NCBI RefSeq assembly: GCF_003666245.1
Contig: NZ_MJLZ01000002.1
Span: 144,281-208,280 of the forward strand
DNA length: 64,000 nt
Direction of reading: 5' to 3'
From: Brenneria alni
GTDB taxonomy: Bacteria > Pseudomonadota > Gammaproteobacteria > Enterobacterales > Enterobacteriaceae
Program-made: the position numbers and the translations under genes
Notes under the pieces: generated by a model
What the model saw: only the letters and a program-made list of their open reading frames with translations
What the model was told of the DNA's origin: nothing
The model's database searches: none
Shown: in pieces, positions 19,239 to 28,983 of the stretch
How positions within the stretch are numbered: position 1 is the first letter of the stretch
Layout of the letters: the number at the start of each line of letters is the position of its first letter

Positions 19239-19892
19239 CTTAGTAAACACGTTGGTCAAGGGGAACATCGGCTTTCCATCCTTACCGGAGTTGAGCTGAT
19301 TGTCAAACCCGCACAGACCATTGCCCTGATTGGGGAGTCCGGTTCCGGCAAGTCAACCCTGCTGGGTATTCTGGCCGGTCTGGATGACGGTAGTGAGGGT
19401 GAGGTCAGCCTGATGGGCGAACCGTTAAACCAACTGGACGAAGAGGGTCGTGCCGCGCTGCGAGCCAGAGATGTGGGGTTTGTTTTTCAGGCGTTTATGC
19501 TGGTGCCGACGCTGAATGCGCTGGAAAATGTCCAGCTACCGGCTTTGCTGCGCGGCGAAAGCGACAGTCACAGCCGGGGACAGGCAGAACAATTGTTGCA
19601 ACAACTGGGGTTGGGCGGGCGCTTGCATCATCTTCCCGCCCAGCTTTCCGGCGGAGAGCAACAACGGGTAGCGCTGGCGCGGGCTTTCAGCGGGCGTCCC
19701 AAAGTGCTGTTCGCCGATGAACCGACCGGTAATCTGGACCGCAAAACCGGTGAGCGGATCGTCGATCTGCTGTTTTCCCTTAACCGTGATTACGCCACGA
19801 CGTTGATTCTGGTCACCCATGATGAACAACTGGCGGCGCGTTGTGAGCGGCGTTTGCGGCTGGTGGACGGTAAATTGCGGGAGGACGCATGA
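19161..19892 (+). CDS. ybbA: ABC transporter ATP-binding protein YbbA
   Basis: This is the ATPase of the YbbA-YbbP ABC exporter of the LolD/MacB type, which may work with TesA on lipid or lysolipid release. It has 243 residues. Walker A is GESGSGKS (58-65), the signature is LSGGEQQRVALARAF, Walker B is VLFADEPTG and the switch is VTHD. The ATG at 19161 is backed by AAGGA 8 nt upstream. It gives a 15-residue extension over E. coli YbbA and no ATG exists at the E. coli position. The stop overlaps the ybbP start (ATGA). Confidence 0.94.
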   Translation: MFAKTRPASAVPTHIVTTKNILEVHHLSKHVGQGEHRLSILTGVELIVKPAQTIALIGESGSGKSTLLGILAGLDDGSEGEVSLMGEPLNQLDEEGRAALRARDVGFVFQAFMLVPTLNALENVQLPALLRGESDSHSRGQAEQLLQQLGLGGRLHHLPAQLSGGEQQRVALARAFSGRPKVLFADEPTGNLDRKTGERIVDLLFSLNRDYATTLILVTHDEQLAARCERRLRLVDGKLREDA

Positions 19893-22318
19893 TCTGGCGG
19901 TGGTTCTGGCGTGAATGGCGCTCTCCCTCATTATTGATTGTCTGGCTGGCATTAACGCTGGCGGTGGCCTGCGTACTGGCGCTGGGCAATATCAGCGACC
20001 GGATGGAAAAAGGGCTGAGTCAGCAAAGCCGTGATTTTCTGGCGGGCGATCGGGTGCTGCGTGCGGCGCGCCCGGTGGATGAGGCGTGGCTTCAGACGGC
20101 GCAGCAACAAGGATTGACGTTGAGTCGGCAGATTTCATTTATGACCATGACCTTTGCCGGAGATACGCCGCAACTGGCGCGTGTCAAAGCCACCGATCAA
20201 CGCTATCCGTTATACGGTGATCTACAGACGCGACCGCCTGGGCTGAAAGCGGAGGAGGGAACCGTACTGGTCGCCCCGCGCTTGCTGGCGCTGCTGGGGT
20301 TAAAGGTCGGAGATAGTCTGGAGGTGGGCGACACGTCGCTGCGTATTAACGGCGAACTGATTCAGGAACCTGATTCCGGTTTTAACCCGTTTGATACCGC
20401 GCCGCGTGTTTTGATGAATCTGGCCGATGTGGAAAAAACCGGCGCCATACAGCCCGGTGGCCGCATCACCTGGCGCTATATGTTTGCTGGCAGTGAGCAA
20501 CAAATCAGCGAATTCAGTGACTTCATCGAGCCGCAATTAAAACCCGATCAGCGTTGGTATGGCATGGAGGATTCACAAGGCGCGCTGAGTCAGTCGTTGC
20601 AACGTTCACAACAGTTTCTGTTGCTGTCGGCGTTGCTGACGCTGTTGTTGTCTATCGCTGCGGTCGCCGTCTCTATGGGGCACTATTGCCGCAGTCGTTA
20701 TGACCTGGTGGCAGTGTTGAAAACGTTGGGCGCCGGGCGTCAGGCTTTGCGGCGGCTGATTGTCGGGCAGTGGCTGTCGGTGCTGGGGCTGGCGGCGCTG
20801 TGCGGCAGCCTTGCCGGGCTGGCCTTTGAAGCGCTGCTGATAAAAATGCTGGCCCCGGTTTTGCCCGCCGCGCTACCGGCTTCGGGACTGTGGCCGTGGT
20901 TGTGGGCGCTGGGGTCGCTGATGCTTATTTCATTGCTGGTCGGGCTGCGTCCTTATCGTTTGCTGCTGGCGACACAGCCGCTGCGAGTATTACGTCAGGA
21001 TGCGGTGGCGAATGTCTGGCCGTTACGCTACTACTTGCCAGCCGTGCTGGTCATTGTAGTGGGGTTGCTTACCGTACTGTCCGGCGGCAGTTCCCTGTTG
21101 TGGTCGTTGCTGGGCGGCATGGTCGTGCTGTCATTGTTATTGGGGGTTATCGGCTGGGGTGGATTGTTGCTGCTGCGGCGTTTGACGGTTAAACAACTGG
21201 CGATGCGGCTGGCGATTAACCGCTTGTTGCGCCAGCCGTGGTCAACACTCAGCCAACTGGCGGCCTTTTCGCTGTCGTTTATGCTGCTGGCCCTGCTGTT
21301 GGTGATGCGCGGTGATTTGCTGGAGCGGTGGCAACAACAACTTCCGCCGGGCAGCCCGAACTATTTTCTCTTAAATATAACTGCGGAGCAGGTTCCGCAA
21401 GTGAAAACGTTCCTTGAGCAGCATCAGGTTAAGCCGGAGCTGTTCTATCCCATCATCCGGGCGCGACTGACGGAAATTAATCAGCAGGTGGCAACGGAAA
21501 TCATTCATGAGGACGATCCGGGCGGCAACACGGTAAACCGTGAGCTGAATCTGACCTGGATGAATGGTATACCGGAACACAATATTCTGGTTGAGGGGCA
21601 AGCGCCTAAAGCGGGTGAAGTCTCGATGGAAGAGAAAGAGGCCAAAGAGATGGGGATTAAGATCGGTGATACGCTGACTTTTACCGGGGATACGCAGCCA
21701 TTCAGCGCTAAAGTCACCAGTTTCCGCCGGGTGGATTGGGAGAGTTTGCGCCCGAACTTTTTCTTTATCTTCCCCGCCGGGGCATTGGATAACCAGCCTC
21801 AGTCCTGGCTGACCAGCTTTCGGTATGACGGTGATGAGAAGATGATCACTCAGTTGAACCGCCAGTTTCCAACATTGAGCGTGATGGATGTCGGCAGCAT
21901 TCTGCGTCAGGTTGGGCAGGTATTGCAGCAGGTGAGTCGGGCGCTGGAGATTATGGTGATTCTGGTGCTGTTCTGCGGCGTGTTGCTGCTGCTGGCGCAG
22001 ATTCAGGTTGGGATGCGCCAGCGCCGACAGGAACTGATGGTGTACCGCACGTTAGGGGCCGGGATGCGTTTATTGCGTACCACCCTGTGGTGTGAATTCG
22101 CCGTATTGGGGCTGGTGGCCGGTATTGCCGCCGCTATCGGTGCGGAAGCGGCGCTGTGGCTGTTGCAGAGCCAGGTTTTCAATTTCCCGTGGCAGCCGAA
22201 TCTGCTGATGTGGGGTGCGTTGCCGTTGTCAGCGGCGTTGTTGCTATCGCTGTGCGGCGGCTGGCTGGGGCTGCGCTTACTGCGCGGCAAAGCACTATTC
22301 CGGCAGTTCGCCGGGTAG
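19889..22318 (+). CDS. ybbP: ABC transporter permease YbbP (FtsX/MacB fold)
   Basis: This 809-residue inner-membrane permease is the partner of YbbA. It has an N-terminal helix (about 15-35), a large periplasmic domain, and two FtsX-type helix bundles (about 235-450 and 690-800). KTLGAGRQALRRLIVGQWL and RTLGAGMRLLRTTLW are the repeated coupling segments. Length and order match E. coli YbbP (804). The exported substrate is not established. It is translated by overlap with ybbA. Confidence 0.95.
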   Translation: MIWRWFWREWRSPSLLIVWLALTLAVACVLALGNISDRMEKGLSQQSRDFLAGDRVLRAARPVDEAWLQTAQQQGLTLSRQISFMTMTFAGDTPQLARVKATDQRYPLYGDLQTRPPGLKAEEGTVLVAPRLLALLGLKVGDSLEVGDTSLRINGELIQEPDSGFNPFDTAPRVLMNLADVEKTGAIQPGGRITWRYMFAGSEQQISEFSDFIEPQLKPDQRWYGMEDSQGALSQSLQRSQQFLLLSALLTLLLSIAAVAVSMGHYCRSRYDLVAVLKTLGAGRQALRRLIVGQWLSVLGLAALCGSLAGLAFEALLIKMLAPVLPAALPASGLWPWLWALGSLMLISLLVGLRPYRLLLATQPLRVLRQDAVANVWPLRYYLPAVLVIVVGLLTVLSGGSSLLWSLLGGMVVLSLLLGVIGWGGLLLLRRLTVKQLAMRLAINRLLRQPWSTLSQLAAFSLSFMLLALLLVMRGDLLERWQQQLPPGSPNYFLLNITAEQVPQVKTFLEQHQVKPELFYPIIRARLTEINQQVATEIIHEDDPGGNTVNRELNLTWMNGIPEHNILVEGQAPKAGEVSMEEKEAKEMGIKIGDTLTFTGDTQPFSAKVTSFRRVDWESLRPNFFFIFPAGALDNQPQSWLTSFRYDGDEKMITQLNRQFPTLSVMDVGSILRQVGQVLQQVSRALEIMVILVLFCGVLLLLAQIQVGMRQRRQELMVYRTLGAGMRLLRTTLWCEFAVLGLVAGIAAAIGAEAALWLLQSQVFNFPWQPNLLMWGALPLSAALLLSLCGGWLGLRLLRGKALFRQFAG

Positions 22319-22351
22319 GATAAGAGGCCGGAGGCGGCGGCCTCTCTACGG

Positions 22352-22927
22352 TTATTGACTGATTGGGCCGCCAGGGGCCGGGCCACCCGTCCCCGTCACG
22401 GTTTTGTGTTTCGCCAGATATTGCTGCTGGAAAATGCACATGCGGATGGTATTGCGGTACTCGCCGTTGATGAAGAACTCGTGGATCAGCTCGCCTTCCA
22501 CTTCAAATCCCAGCTTGCTGTAAATGTGTATCGCCCTGTTATTTTCCTTATCGACAATCAAATACAGCTTATACAGATTCAGCACCGAAAAGCCGTAATC
22601 CATCGCCAGCTTCGCCGCCTCGCTGGCGTAGCCTTGTCCCTGATAGGCGGGATCGATAATGATTTGAAATTCGGCCCGGCGGTGAATATGGTTGATTTCC
22701 ACCAACTCCACCAGCCCGACTTTGGTCTGCTCATGTTCGATGATAAAGCGCCGTTCACTTTGGTCGTGAATGTGTTTGTCATACAGGTCGCTAAGTTCAA
22801 CAAAGGCTTCGTAGGGTTCTTCAAACCAGTAGCGCATAACACTGGCGTTATTATCCAACTGATGGACAAAGGTTAGATCGTCCCGTTCCAGCGGTCGTAA
22901 CCGAACGGTATTGCTCGTACCAGACAT
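22352..22927 (-). CDS. speG: Spermidine N1-acetyltransferase SpeG
   Basis: SpeG acetylates spermidine and spermine with acetyl-CoA to prevent polyamine toxicity. It has 191 residues (E. coli 186). The GNAT acetyl-CoA loop is [19 protein letters not shown]. The allosteric and substrate region [30 protein letters not shown] is well conserved. The tail (residues from about 178) is rich in Gly and Pro and unlike E. coli. It is a single gene, convergent with ybbP. The start ATG at 22927 has AAGGATTAACC upstream. Confidence 0.95.
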   Translation of the reverse strand: MSGTSNTVRLRPLERDDLTFVHQLDNNASVMRYWFEEPYEAFVELSDLYDKHIHDQSERRFIIEHEQTKVGLVELVEINHIHRRAEFQIIIDPAYQGQGYASEAAKLAMDYGFSVLNLYKLYLIVDKENNRAIHIYSKLGFEVEGELIHEFFINGEYRNTIRMCIFQQQYLAKHKTVTGTGGPAPGGPISQ

Positions 22928-23073
22928 GGTTAATCCTTAATTGATGAAATAATCAGACGCTATCCTGTTTTGGTCGGATAGCGCCAGCAAAAAATATGAC
23001 GTAGCGAATTATAGAGGCTGGAAGAATAGGCAACCGTCGATTTCTTAGCGTAACGGGACGCCGGAGAATGGTG

Positions 23074-23109
23074 CACCGCGCTGTTCTGCTGACTCAGAAC
23101 AGCGCGGTG
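23074..23109. terminator. Strong hairpin at the end of the siderophore receptor gene
   Basis: A perfect 14-bp stem (CACCGCGCTGTTCT at 23074-23087, AGAACAGCGCGGTG at 23096-23109) with an 8-nt loop starts 6 nt after the receptor stop codon. No T-run follows on either strand, so it may stabilise the 3' end or need Rho. Confidence 0.5.
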
Positions 23110-23114
23110 GACGA

Positions 23115-25238
23115 TTAGAAATCTACGCTGGCGCGCAGCACGAACTGGCGCGGTTCGCCGATGGCGACACGCAGGTTGTTGCCGCTGGATGGATAATAGG
23201 TTTTATCGAACAGATTCTTCACGTTGAGTTGCCATTTCACCTTATAGCCATTAAGCGGCAGGCTGTAAGCCACAAACGCGTCGGCCACCGTGTAATCATC
23301 CAGATAGAAACTGTTTGCCGCATCACCCGTACGACGGCCTACGTAACGCGCCCCAGCGCCGGCACGCAGGTTATCACCCGATTTGATCCCGATGGCGCCG
23401 AAATCCTGAGTCAGAAACAGCGAAGCGGTATGACGCGCCGCGTTGGTCAGTTCATTGCCGTTATTTTTCGGGTCAGCCGTTACACGGGCATCGGTATAGG
23501 CGTAGGAGCCGATCAAACTAAGCGAATCGGTCAGCTTGCCGGCCATATCCAGCTCAACGCCCTGCGAGCGTACTTTGCCAGCAGTGCGCGTCACCGTATC
23601 TCCATTGCTGTCGAGTTCATCAACCATCACATTGCGCTTTTCGATATCAAATAGCGCCAGGTTGGCGGTAATCCGATTGGGAAGATCCAGTTTAGCGCCA
23701 ATCTCGTAGGATTTGCCGATTTCCGGCGGCAGCGCGTCGATTTGCGACCCAATTGATGAGTTGGGCTTAAAGGATTCGCTATAGCTGGCATAGAGCGAGG
23801 AGTAAGAGGTCAGACTATAAATCACTCCTGCGCGCGGCACGACGCGATTGTATGAACTATCGGTATTGGTCTTGAATGGACGCCCTTTGCCCGCCATTAC
23901 ATCAAAGCTGTCATAACGCAGGCCACCCAGCAGTTGCCAGCGATCGTTGAGGCGAATCACGTCCTGCATAAAGAAGCCGGTGCTGTCGATATTTTCCCGA
24001 TGATCACTGTCCGATGCGATCACATTGGTGGACGCAGCCAACTGACCGTACACCGGATTATAAATGTTAAAATCCGTTCTGTTATTCGTCCCCCGGATCA
24101 TATCGCTACGGAAGGTGCGATCGGCCTCATAATCAAAGCCAAATAGCAGTTGATGGTTGATGCTTCCCCAGTCAATGTCGCCGTTGAGCGTAAGCTGAAC
24201 CACTTGGGTTTGCGCGTGCGCATAGCCTGTGGCGTCGGGGCGGCGGGTTAATATCCCGCTATCGGGATTATAGCTCATCGCCCGCGCCTGATTATCGCTA
24301 TAACGGTTGCGGTTATAGGAGTAGGTCAGGCTGCTTTTCCAGCGGTCGGTCAGGTTGCGATCAACCTGCATGGTAATACTGTCCTGATCGCCGCGAGTGG
24401 CGTTGTAATGCTCATCGAAACGGCGCTTGCGCGGGGTATTCACCGGCTTGCCGGTATTGGTGTCGATGACGGTGCCGCGATCGAACGGCGTCAGGTATTC
24501 CATATGTTCATAGGCGACACGTATTGTGGTGTCTTCGCCGTACCACATCAGGGATGGCGCAATGGTGGTTTGACGGTTGCGGCCAAAATTACGCCAGTAG
24601 TCGGTTTCATCGTGATCGACCACCATACGGTAAGCCAGCCCGGAAGCGCCCAGCGGCCCGGTTACATCCAACTGGCCGCCGCCGCCGTTAAAACTGCTGC
24701 CCCAGCCTTCAACGTGCGTCTTTTGAACTAATTCTGGTTTTTTGCTGATGATATTAATCACGCCGCCGGGTTCGCCCATGCCATACAACATCGACGCCGG
24801 GCCTTTCAGCACTTCGACGCGTTCGCTGGTCGGGGTGAAGTTACGGGCCTGAATCGAACGAACGCCGTCACGAAAGATGGAGCCGTCGCGGTTGTCGCCA
24901 AAGCCGCGTTTGATCAGCGCATCCTGAGTGCCGCCGAGCGTGTTGGATTGGGTAATGCCACTGACGTTATACAACGCTTCATCTATATTACGTACCGCAC
25001 GGTCTTCAAGCACCTGTTTGGGCACTACATTGACCGCCTGCGGCACGTCAAGCAGCCGGCTTTCGGTACGGGTGCCGGTAATGGTTTTATGCGGCTGATA
25101 GCCGGTTTCGGTCTGCGATTGTTCCCCTGCGCTTGCGATAACTTCCAGCGTGTCATTTGGGGCTTCGGTCGCCGCCTGAATACTGAAAGGCAGCAGCGCC
25201 AGTAACGGCCAGCCGTTACGTGGTGATTTGTTACTCAT
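23115..25238 (-). CDS. TonB-dependent siderophore receptor
   Basis: This outer-membrane ferric-siderophore receptor of the FhuA/FoxA/FpvA-like class has 707 residues. A signal peptide ends near AAT (residues 1-24). The plug domain (about 60-190) carries TRLLDVPQAVNVV-like, NIDEALYNVSGI and RVEVLKGPASMLYGMGEPGGVINIISKKP. A 22-strand barrel follows, ending in Phe (ASVDF). Start: ATG at 25238 overlapping the end of the binding-protein gene by 8 nt. The open frame further upstream lies inside that gene and is rejected. The siderophore cannot be named; hydroxamates are a guess from the family. It is probably co-transcribed with the Fur-controlled gene upstream. Confidence 0.93.
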   Translation of the reverse strand: MSNKSPRNGWPLLALLPFSIQAATEAPNDTLEVIASAGEQSQTETGYQPHKTITGTRTESRLLDVPQAVNVVPKQVLEDRAVRNIDEALYNVSGITQSNTLGGTQDALIKRGFGDNRDGSIFRDGVRSIQARNFTPTSERVEVLKGPASMLYGMGEPGGVINIISKKPELVQKTHVEGWGSSFNGGGGQLDVTGPLGASGLAYRMVVDHDETDYWRNFGRNRQTTIAPSLMWYGEDTTIRVAYEHMEYLTPFDRGTVIDTNTGKPVNTPRKRRFDEHYNATRGDQDSITMQVDRNLTDRWKSSLTYSYNRNRYSDNQARAMSYNPDSGILTRRPDATGYAHAQTQVVQLTLNGDIDWGSINHQLLFGFDYEADRTFRSDMIRGTNNRTDFNIYNPVYGQLAASTNVIASDSDHRENIDSTGFFMQDVIRLNDRWQLLGGLRYDSFDVMAGKGRPFKTNTDSSYNRVVPRAGVIYSLTSYSSLYASYSESFKPNSSIGSQIDALPPEIGKSYEIGAKLDLPNRITANLALFDIEKRNVMVDELDSNGDTVTRTAGKVRSQGVELDMAGKLTDSLSLIGSYAYTDARVTADPKNNGNELTNAARHTASLFLTQDFGAIGIKSGDNLRAGAGARYVGRRTGDAANSFYLDDYTVADAFVAYSLPLNGYKVKWQLNVKNLFDKTYYPSSGNNLRVAIGEPRQFVLRASVDF

Positions 25239-26337
25239 GTGCAAGTTGACTCCAATAGGTCCCTGAAAAATTAATAGGTAAAAACTTCTGATAAAGTTCT
25301 TGTAGTGTGTGTTGCGGATCGAGTTCGGCAAACAGGTCGGGATAGAGCGCTTTGGCGAACATCTCTACCATCACCACGTGGTAGGGACTAAGGTAAAAGT
25401 TGTGCCACATACTCCATGCCCGTCCTTGTCGCACCGCCTTAAGATGAGACAAAATAGGGTCCTGACGTATCAGTGCGCTGAAGCTGCCCTGTGCCTGCTG
25501 TTGATTGACCGACGGGCCAAGCATCAGGCTGGAAACACGTTTGCCTTGCGGCCCGGCCATGCCGGTGGTGATGTAAACATCGGGGTTGGCGGCCAGTACC
25601 CGTTCCGGGCTAAGTTCGCCATACACGCTGCTGATGGTTCCGGCGGCAATATTTTCCCCACCAGCGAATCTCAGCAGATCACCCAGATTGCCGCCGACGG
25701 CGGTGGTGCAGCAGGTATCGCGGCGGCCAAGGTGCAGGTGCAGCATCACCGTGGTCTTTTTGCCCTGATAGCGGGCAATCCGCTGGCGAACGACCTCCAT
25801 GTGTTGCTGATAAAAGGCGCTGAAAGCGGCAGCCCGCTGCGGCTGGTTCAGCACCTCCCCCAACAGCCGGATACTGGGTAAGGTGTTATTGAGTAAATCA
25901 ACGCGTAAATCGACATAGATAACCGGAACGCCCGCGCTGGCCAGCGTCTGTTGCAGTTGGTTTTCATTGTCGGCGCCTTTGGCCAGACGCGGCAAAATAA
26001 CCAGATCGGGCTTTAACGGCAGTACGATTTCCGCGTTCAGACTGTGCAAATTGCCGTTGCCTAACTGCGGGATCTGGCCGATTGACGGAAATTTTTCCGT
26101 ATAGCGTTGCCAACTCTGCGCATCGTAACGCGCCATATCTCCCGGCCAGCCCACGACGTGTTTTGCCGGATTTCCCGGCTCAATCAAGGCCAGCGTATAG
26201 AGCATACGGCTTTCGCCGAGGATGATGCGCTGCGGGTTGTCCGGGATGTCGACCTGACGGCCAAGAATATCAGTGACGGTTTTTGCCAGTGATAAGGGGC
26301 TTAGAAGGGATAGAAGAACGAGTATGACAATACGCAT
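25231..26337 (-). CDS. Iron-siderophore ABC transporter substrate-binding protein
   Basis: This 368-residue periplasmic binding protein is of the FhuD/BtuF fold (PF01497). The signal peptide is MRIVILVLLSLLSPLSLA. The typical opening is VTDILGRQVDIPDNPQRIILGES. The central long helix and second lobe are present (GGNLGDLLRFAGGENIAA; SPERVLAANPDVYITTG). It is the first gene of a two-gene operon with the TonB receptor, under a Fur box. No permease or ATPase gene is nearby, so it must use one encoded elsewhere. CCTT at about residue 210 (a vicinal Cys pair) is unusual for a periplasmic protein. Confidence 0.9.
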   Translation of the reverse strand: MRIVILVLLSLLSPLSLAKTVTDILGRQVDIPDNPQRIILGESRMLYTLALIEPGNPAKHVVGWPGDMARYDAQSWQRYTEKFPSIGQIPQLGNGNLHSLNAEIVLPLKPDLVILPRLAKGADNENQLQQTLASAGVPVIYVDLRVDLLNNTLPSIRLLGEVLNQPQRAAAFSAFYQQHMEVVRQRIARYQGKKTTVMLHLHLGRRDTCCTTAVGGNLGDLLRFAGGENIAAGTISSVYGELSPERVLAANPDVYITTGMAGPQGKRVSSLMLGPSVNQQQAQGSFSALIRQDPILSHLKAVRQGRAWSMWHNFYLSPYHVVMVEMFAKALYPDLFAELDPQHTLQELYQKFLPINFSGTYWSQLAHE

Positions 26338-26361
26338 GATTAACTCTGTAAAAAATTAGCG

Positions 26362-26389
26362 CACAAAGATAATCATTATCATTGTTATT
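26362..26389 (-). promoter_or_regulatory. Fur box upstream of the siderophore genes
   Basis: GATAATCATTATC (26368-26380) is an exact 13-bp palindrome identical to the right part of the 19-bp Fur consensus, with 16 of 19 positions matching overall. Additional ATTGTTAT hexamer-like units extend it. It lies 25-50 nt upstream of the binding-protein start, as expected for iron repression. Confidence 0.88.
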
Positions 26390-26616
26390 TTCAACTGACT
26401 GTAAGCAGGGTTAATTCGCGCTGGCGATAGATAGCTTTATAGAACTGAAAGTTAAGGTTAATTAAATAAATAATAAAAGGGAAAGGCGGTGGAAAACGCA
26501 GAAGTGACAATCATGTTACGGTTAGTCTTAATATAAGATTATTCCTATAGCAAGTGAAAATTTCACGGCCAGGCGATATGATATGACACGGAAATCGCCT
26601 TACAAGGAAAAAGGGA

Positions 26617-28983
26617 ATGAGAGCACACCATCAGGCGGAGAATAAGCATCAGGGCCTTGTTACATCCGACACTGGTCAAAAGTCAGGCCGACTGATTGTG
26701 CTGGGCTGTGCTTGTGACGGGGTGGATCTGTCTGAATGCTGTCAATCCTCGCTGACGCTGGTACGCTGCGCCACGTTGGAACAGTTGCCGGAACCTGACG
26801 GTAACGGCGATCTCTTGTTTACCTCTCTAAGCTGGATGAGCGAACTTGCAGCCGCGCAGCGTGATGAACTGTCGCGCTACGGGCGCGTTGTGGCCGAGTG
26901 GATTGCTTTTACCGATGGCTCGAGCTGTATCGGTGCGCAGCTCAATTGGCAAAGGGAAGGCGTCGGTTATTTTTTCCCTGTGCTGCAAAATCGGGAAGAG
27001 CTAACGCTGCTGCTTGACACGCTATGCCCTCAACGGATCTGGTGCAAAAAAGACGCCAGGGCCGCAGACTCAGGCAGCTTGTTGCAATCCATACTCGATC
27101 ACCTGCCAGCCGGCGTATTCTGGAAAGATCCCGCCTCGCGCTATCTTGGCGCGAACCGCCATTTTACCCGTGATATCGGGCGAGACGATCCGAGCGAACT
27201 CATCGGACGCGATGATTTTGAACTGATTGAACCAGCGCTGGCCGAGAAATTTCGCCAGGACGATCTGGCGGTGCTGAACAGTGGGCAGCCCAGGATGAAT
27301 TCCCTTGAGTCTGTCGAATTGCAAACAGGCGGGCGGCGTTGGTTAAGCGTGAGCAAGGTTCCGCTGCGTGATGCGCAGGGCGGACTAGCCGGGCTGCTGG
27401 GCTTGTACCTTGATATCACCCGGTTCAAGGAGGCGGAGCGGGAACTGATCGAGAGCGAAGCGCGTTTCCGTTTCTTTTTGGATAACGTAGACGAAGGGGT
27501 AGTGGTGTTCGACCTGCAGGGCATCATCGTTGATGTCAGTTCGCGCTGGCTTGAGTTGTTCCGCTGCCGGCGCGAGGAGGCCCTCGGTCAGCCGGTTCTC
27601 GATTTTACCAGCCCGATGGCCGTGCCTATGGCCACACAGTTGATTGGTGAAAAGTGGTCTGAATCCTATGAATCCGAAATGCTTAGAAAAGACGGCACGA
27701 CTTTTCCGGCCATTGTGCGCGGCAGAGATCAAGATTTTGGTGGCCGGGGTCTGCGTCTGACGACCATCCTTGACATCACCCGGCAGAAAGAAGGGGAGCG
27801 GGCGCTGAAAACCGCCAAGATTGAAGCGGAACGCGCCAATCAGGCTAAATCAGAATTTCTCTCCAGCATGAGTCATGAGTTGCGTACGCCGATGAATGCC
27901 ATTCTGGGTTTTTCTCAAATTCTGGCGTTCGATGAGCGCTTGAACGACGATCAATTAGACAATGTGACTGAAATCCTCAAGGCCGGTCGACATTTGCTGG
28001 GGTTGATCAACGAGGTGCTTGATCTTGCCAGGATCGAATCCGGCGCGGTGACGCTGTCAATCGAAGCAGTGGAACTCTCTGAACTGATCCGGGATTGCCG
28101 GCAACTGATCCAACCGTTGGCTACGGACAGGCAAATATCCCTGTGTCTGGTGGTTCCTGAGGGGCTGGCGGTCAGCGCCGATCGGATTCGCTTCAAACAG
28201 GTGCTGCTCAATCTGTTGTCCAATGCCATCAAATACAACCGTACCGGGGGTGAAGTGTGTATCGCTCTGGAAACGCGGGGAAAATGGTTGCGCATTGCCG
28301 TTGTCGATACCGGCAACGGCATTGCCCGCGAGCGCCTGAACGAGTTGTTTCAACCCTTCAACCGGCTTGAGGCGGAGCATAGCACTATTGAGGGAACCGG
28401 CATCGGTCTGGTGATCACCCGCAAACTGACTGAAGCCATGGGGGGAAGGATTGGTGTGGAAAGCGAGCCGGGTAAAGGGAGTAGTTTCTGGGTGGAGTTG
28501 CCACTGACCGACCTGGCGGCGCAAGAACAGGAAGTGAGGAAAGCGACGCCTGATTTTATGCCGTTAACCCGCAGCCAACAGCAACATTGTATCCTGTATA
28601 TCGACGATAATCCGGTGAATCTCAAGTTAGTGGCGCAGATTCTGGATAAGTTGCGCCGCATTCAACTGGTAACGGTGCACACCCCCGAGTTGGGGATCGA
28701 GTACGCTATTGTGCACCGCCCTGATTTGATTTTGCTTGATATCAATCTGCCGGGCATGGATGGCTATGAAGTACTGGAGGTGCTTAAGTCTGATGTCCGG
28801 TTACGGCATGTTCCGGTGATTGCCGTATCAGCCAATGTGATGCCAAAGGATATTGAGCGCGGCATGGCGGCAGGTTTTGATGATTATCTGACCAAACCGT
28901 TGGATATTGGCCGGTTTTTGACCAGTATCGACGCTCATCTGTACCATGACAAAGGGAATTTACACCATGATGAACAAGCATGA
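26617..28983 (+). CDS. Cytoplasmic PAS-domain hybrid histidine kinase
   Basis: This 788-residue hybrid kinase has no transmembrane segment. Residues 1-150 are an N-terminal domain I do not recognise (possibly a degenerate receiver, starting GRLIVLGCACDG). Two PAS domains follow (about 155-270 and 280-390). HisKA has H420 in SHELRTPMNAILGF. The ATPase domain runs about 520-630 (NLLSNAIKY, VDTGNGIA, GTGIGLVI). A receiver has D708 (LLDINLPGMDGYEV). AAAAAGGGA precedes the ATG. It overlaps the next gene, an HD-GYP regulator, by 17 nt, so the kinase probably drives c-di-GMP hydrolysis. The input is unknown; PAS domains suggest redox, light or ligand. Confidence 0.92.
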   Translation: MRAHHQAENKHQGLVTSDTGQKSGRLIVLGCACDGVDLSECCQSSLTLVRCATLEQLPEPDGNGDLLFTSLSWMSELAAAQRDELSRYGRVVAEWIAFTDGSSCIGAQLNWQREGVGYFFPVLQNREELTLLLDTLCPQRIWCKKDARAADSGSLLQSILDHLPAGVFWKDPASRYLGANRHFTRDIGRDDPSELIGRDDFELIEPALAEKFRQDDLAVLNSGQPRMNSLESVELQTGGRRWLSVSKVPLRDAQGGLAGLLGLYLDITRFKEAERELIESEARFRFFLDNVDEGVVVFDLQGIIVDVSSRWLELFRCRREEALGQPVLDFTSPMAVPMATQLIGEKWSESYESEMLRKDGTTFPAIVRGRDQDFGGRGLRLTTILDITRQKEGERALKTAKIEAERANQAKSEFLSSMSHELRTPMNAILGFSQILAFDERLNDDQLDNVTEILKAGRHLLGLINEVLDLARIESGAVTLSIEAVELSELIRDCRQLIQPLATDRQISLCLVVPEGLAVSADRIRFKQVLLNLLSNAIKYNRTGGEVCIALETRGKWLRIAVVDTGNGIARERLNELFQPFNRLEAEHSTIEGTGIGLVITRKLTEAMGGRIGVESEPGKGSSFWVELPLTDLAAQEQEVRKATPDFMPLTRSQQQHCILYIDDNPVNLKLVAQILDKLRRIQLVTVHTPELGIEYAIVHRPDLILLDINLPGMDGYEVLEVLKSDVRLRHVPVIAVSANVMPKDIERGMAAGFDDYLTKPLDIGRFLTSIDAHLYHDKGNLHHDEQA

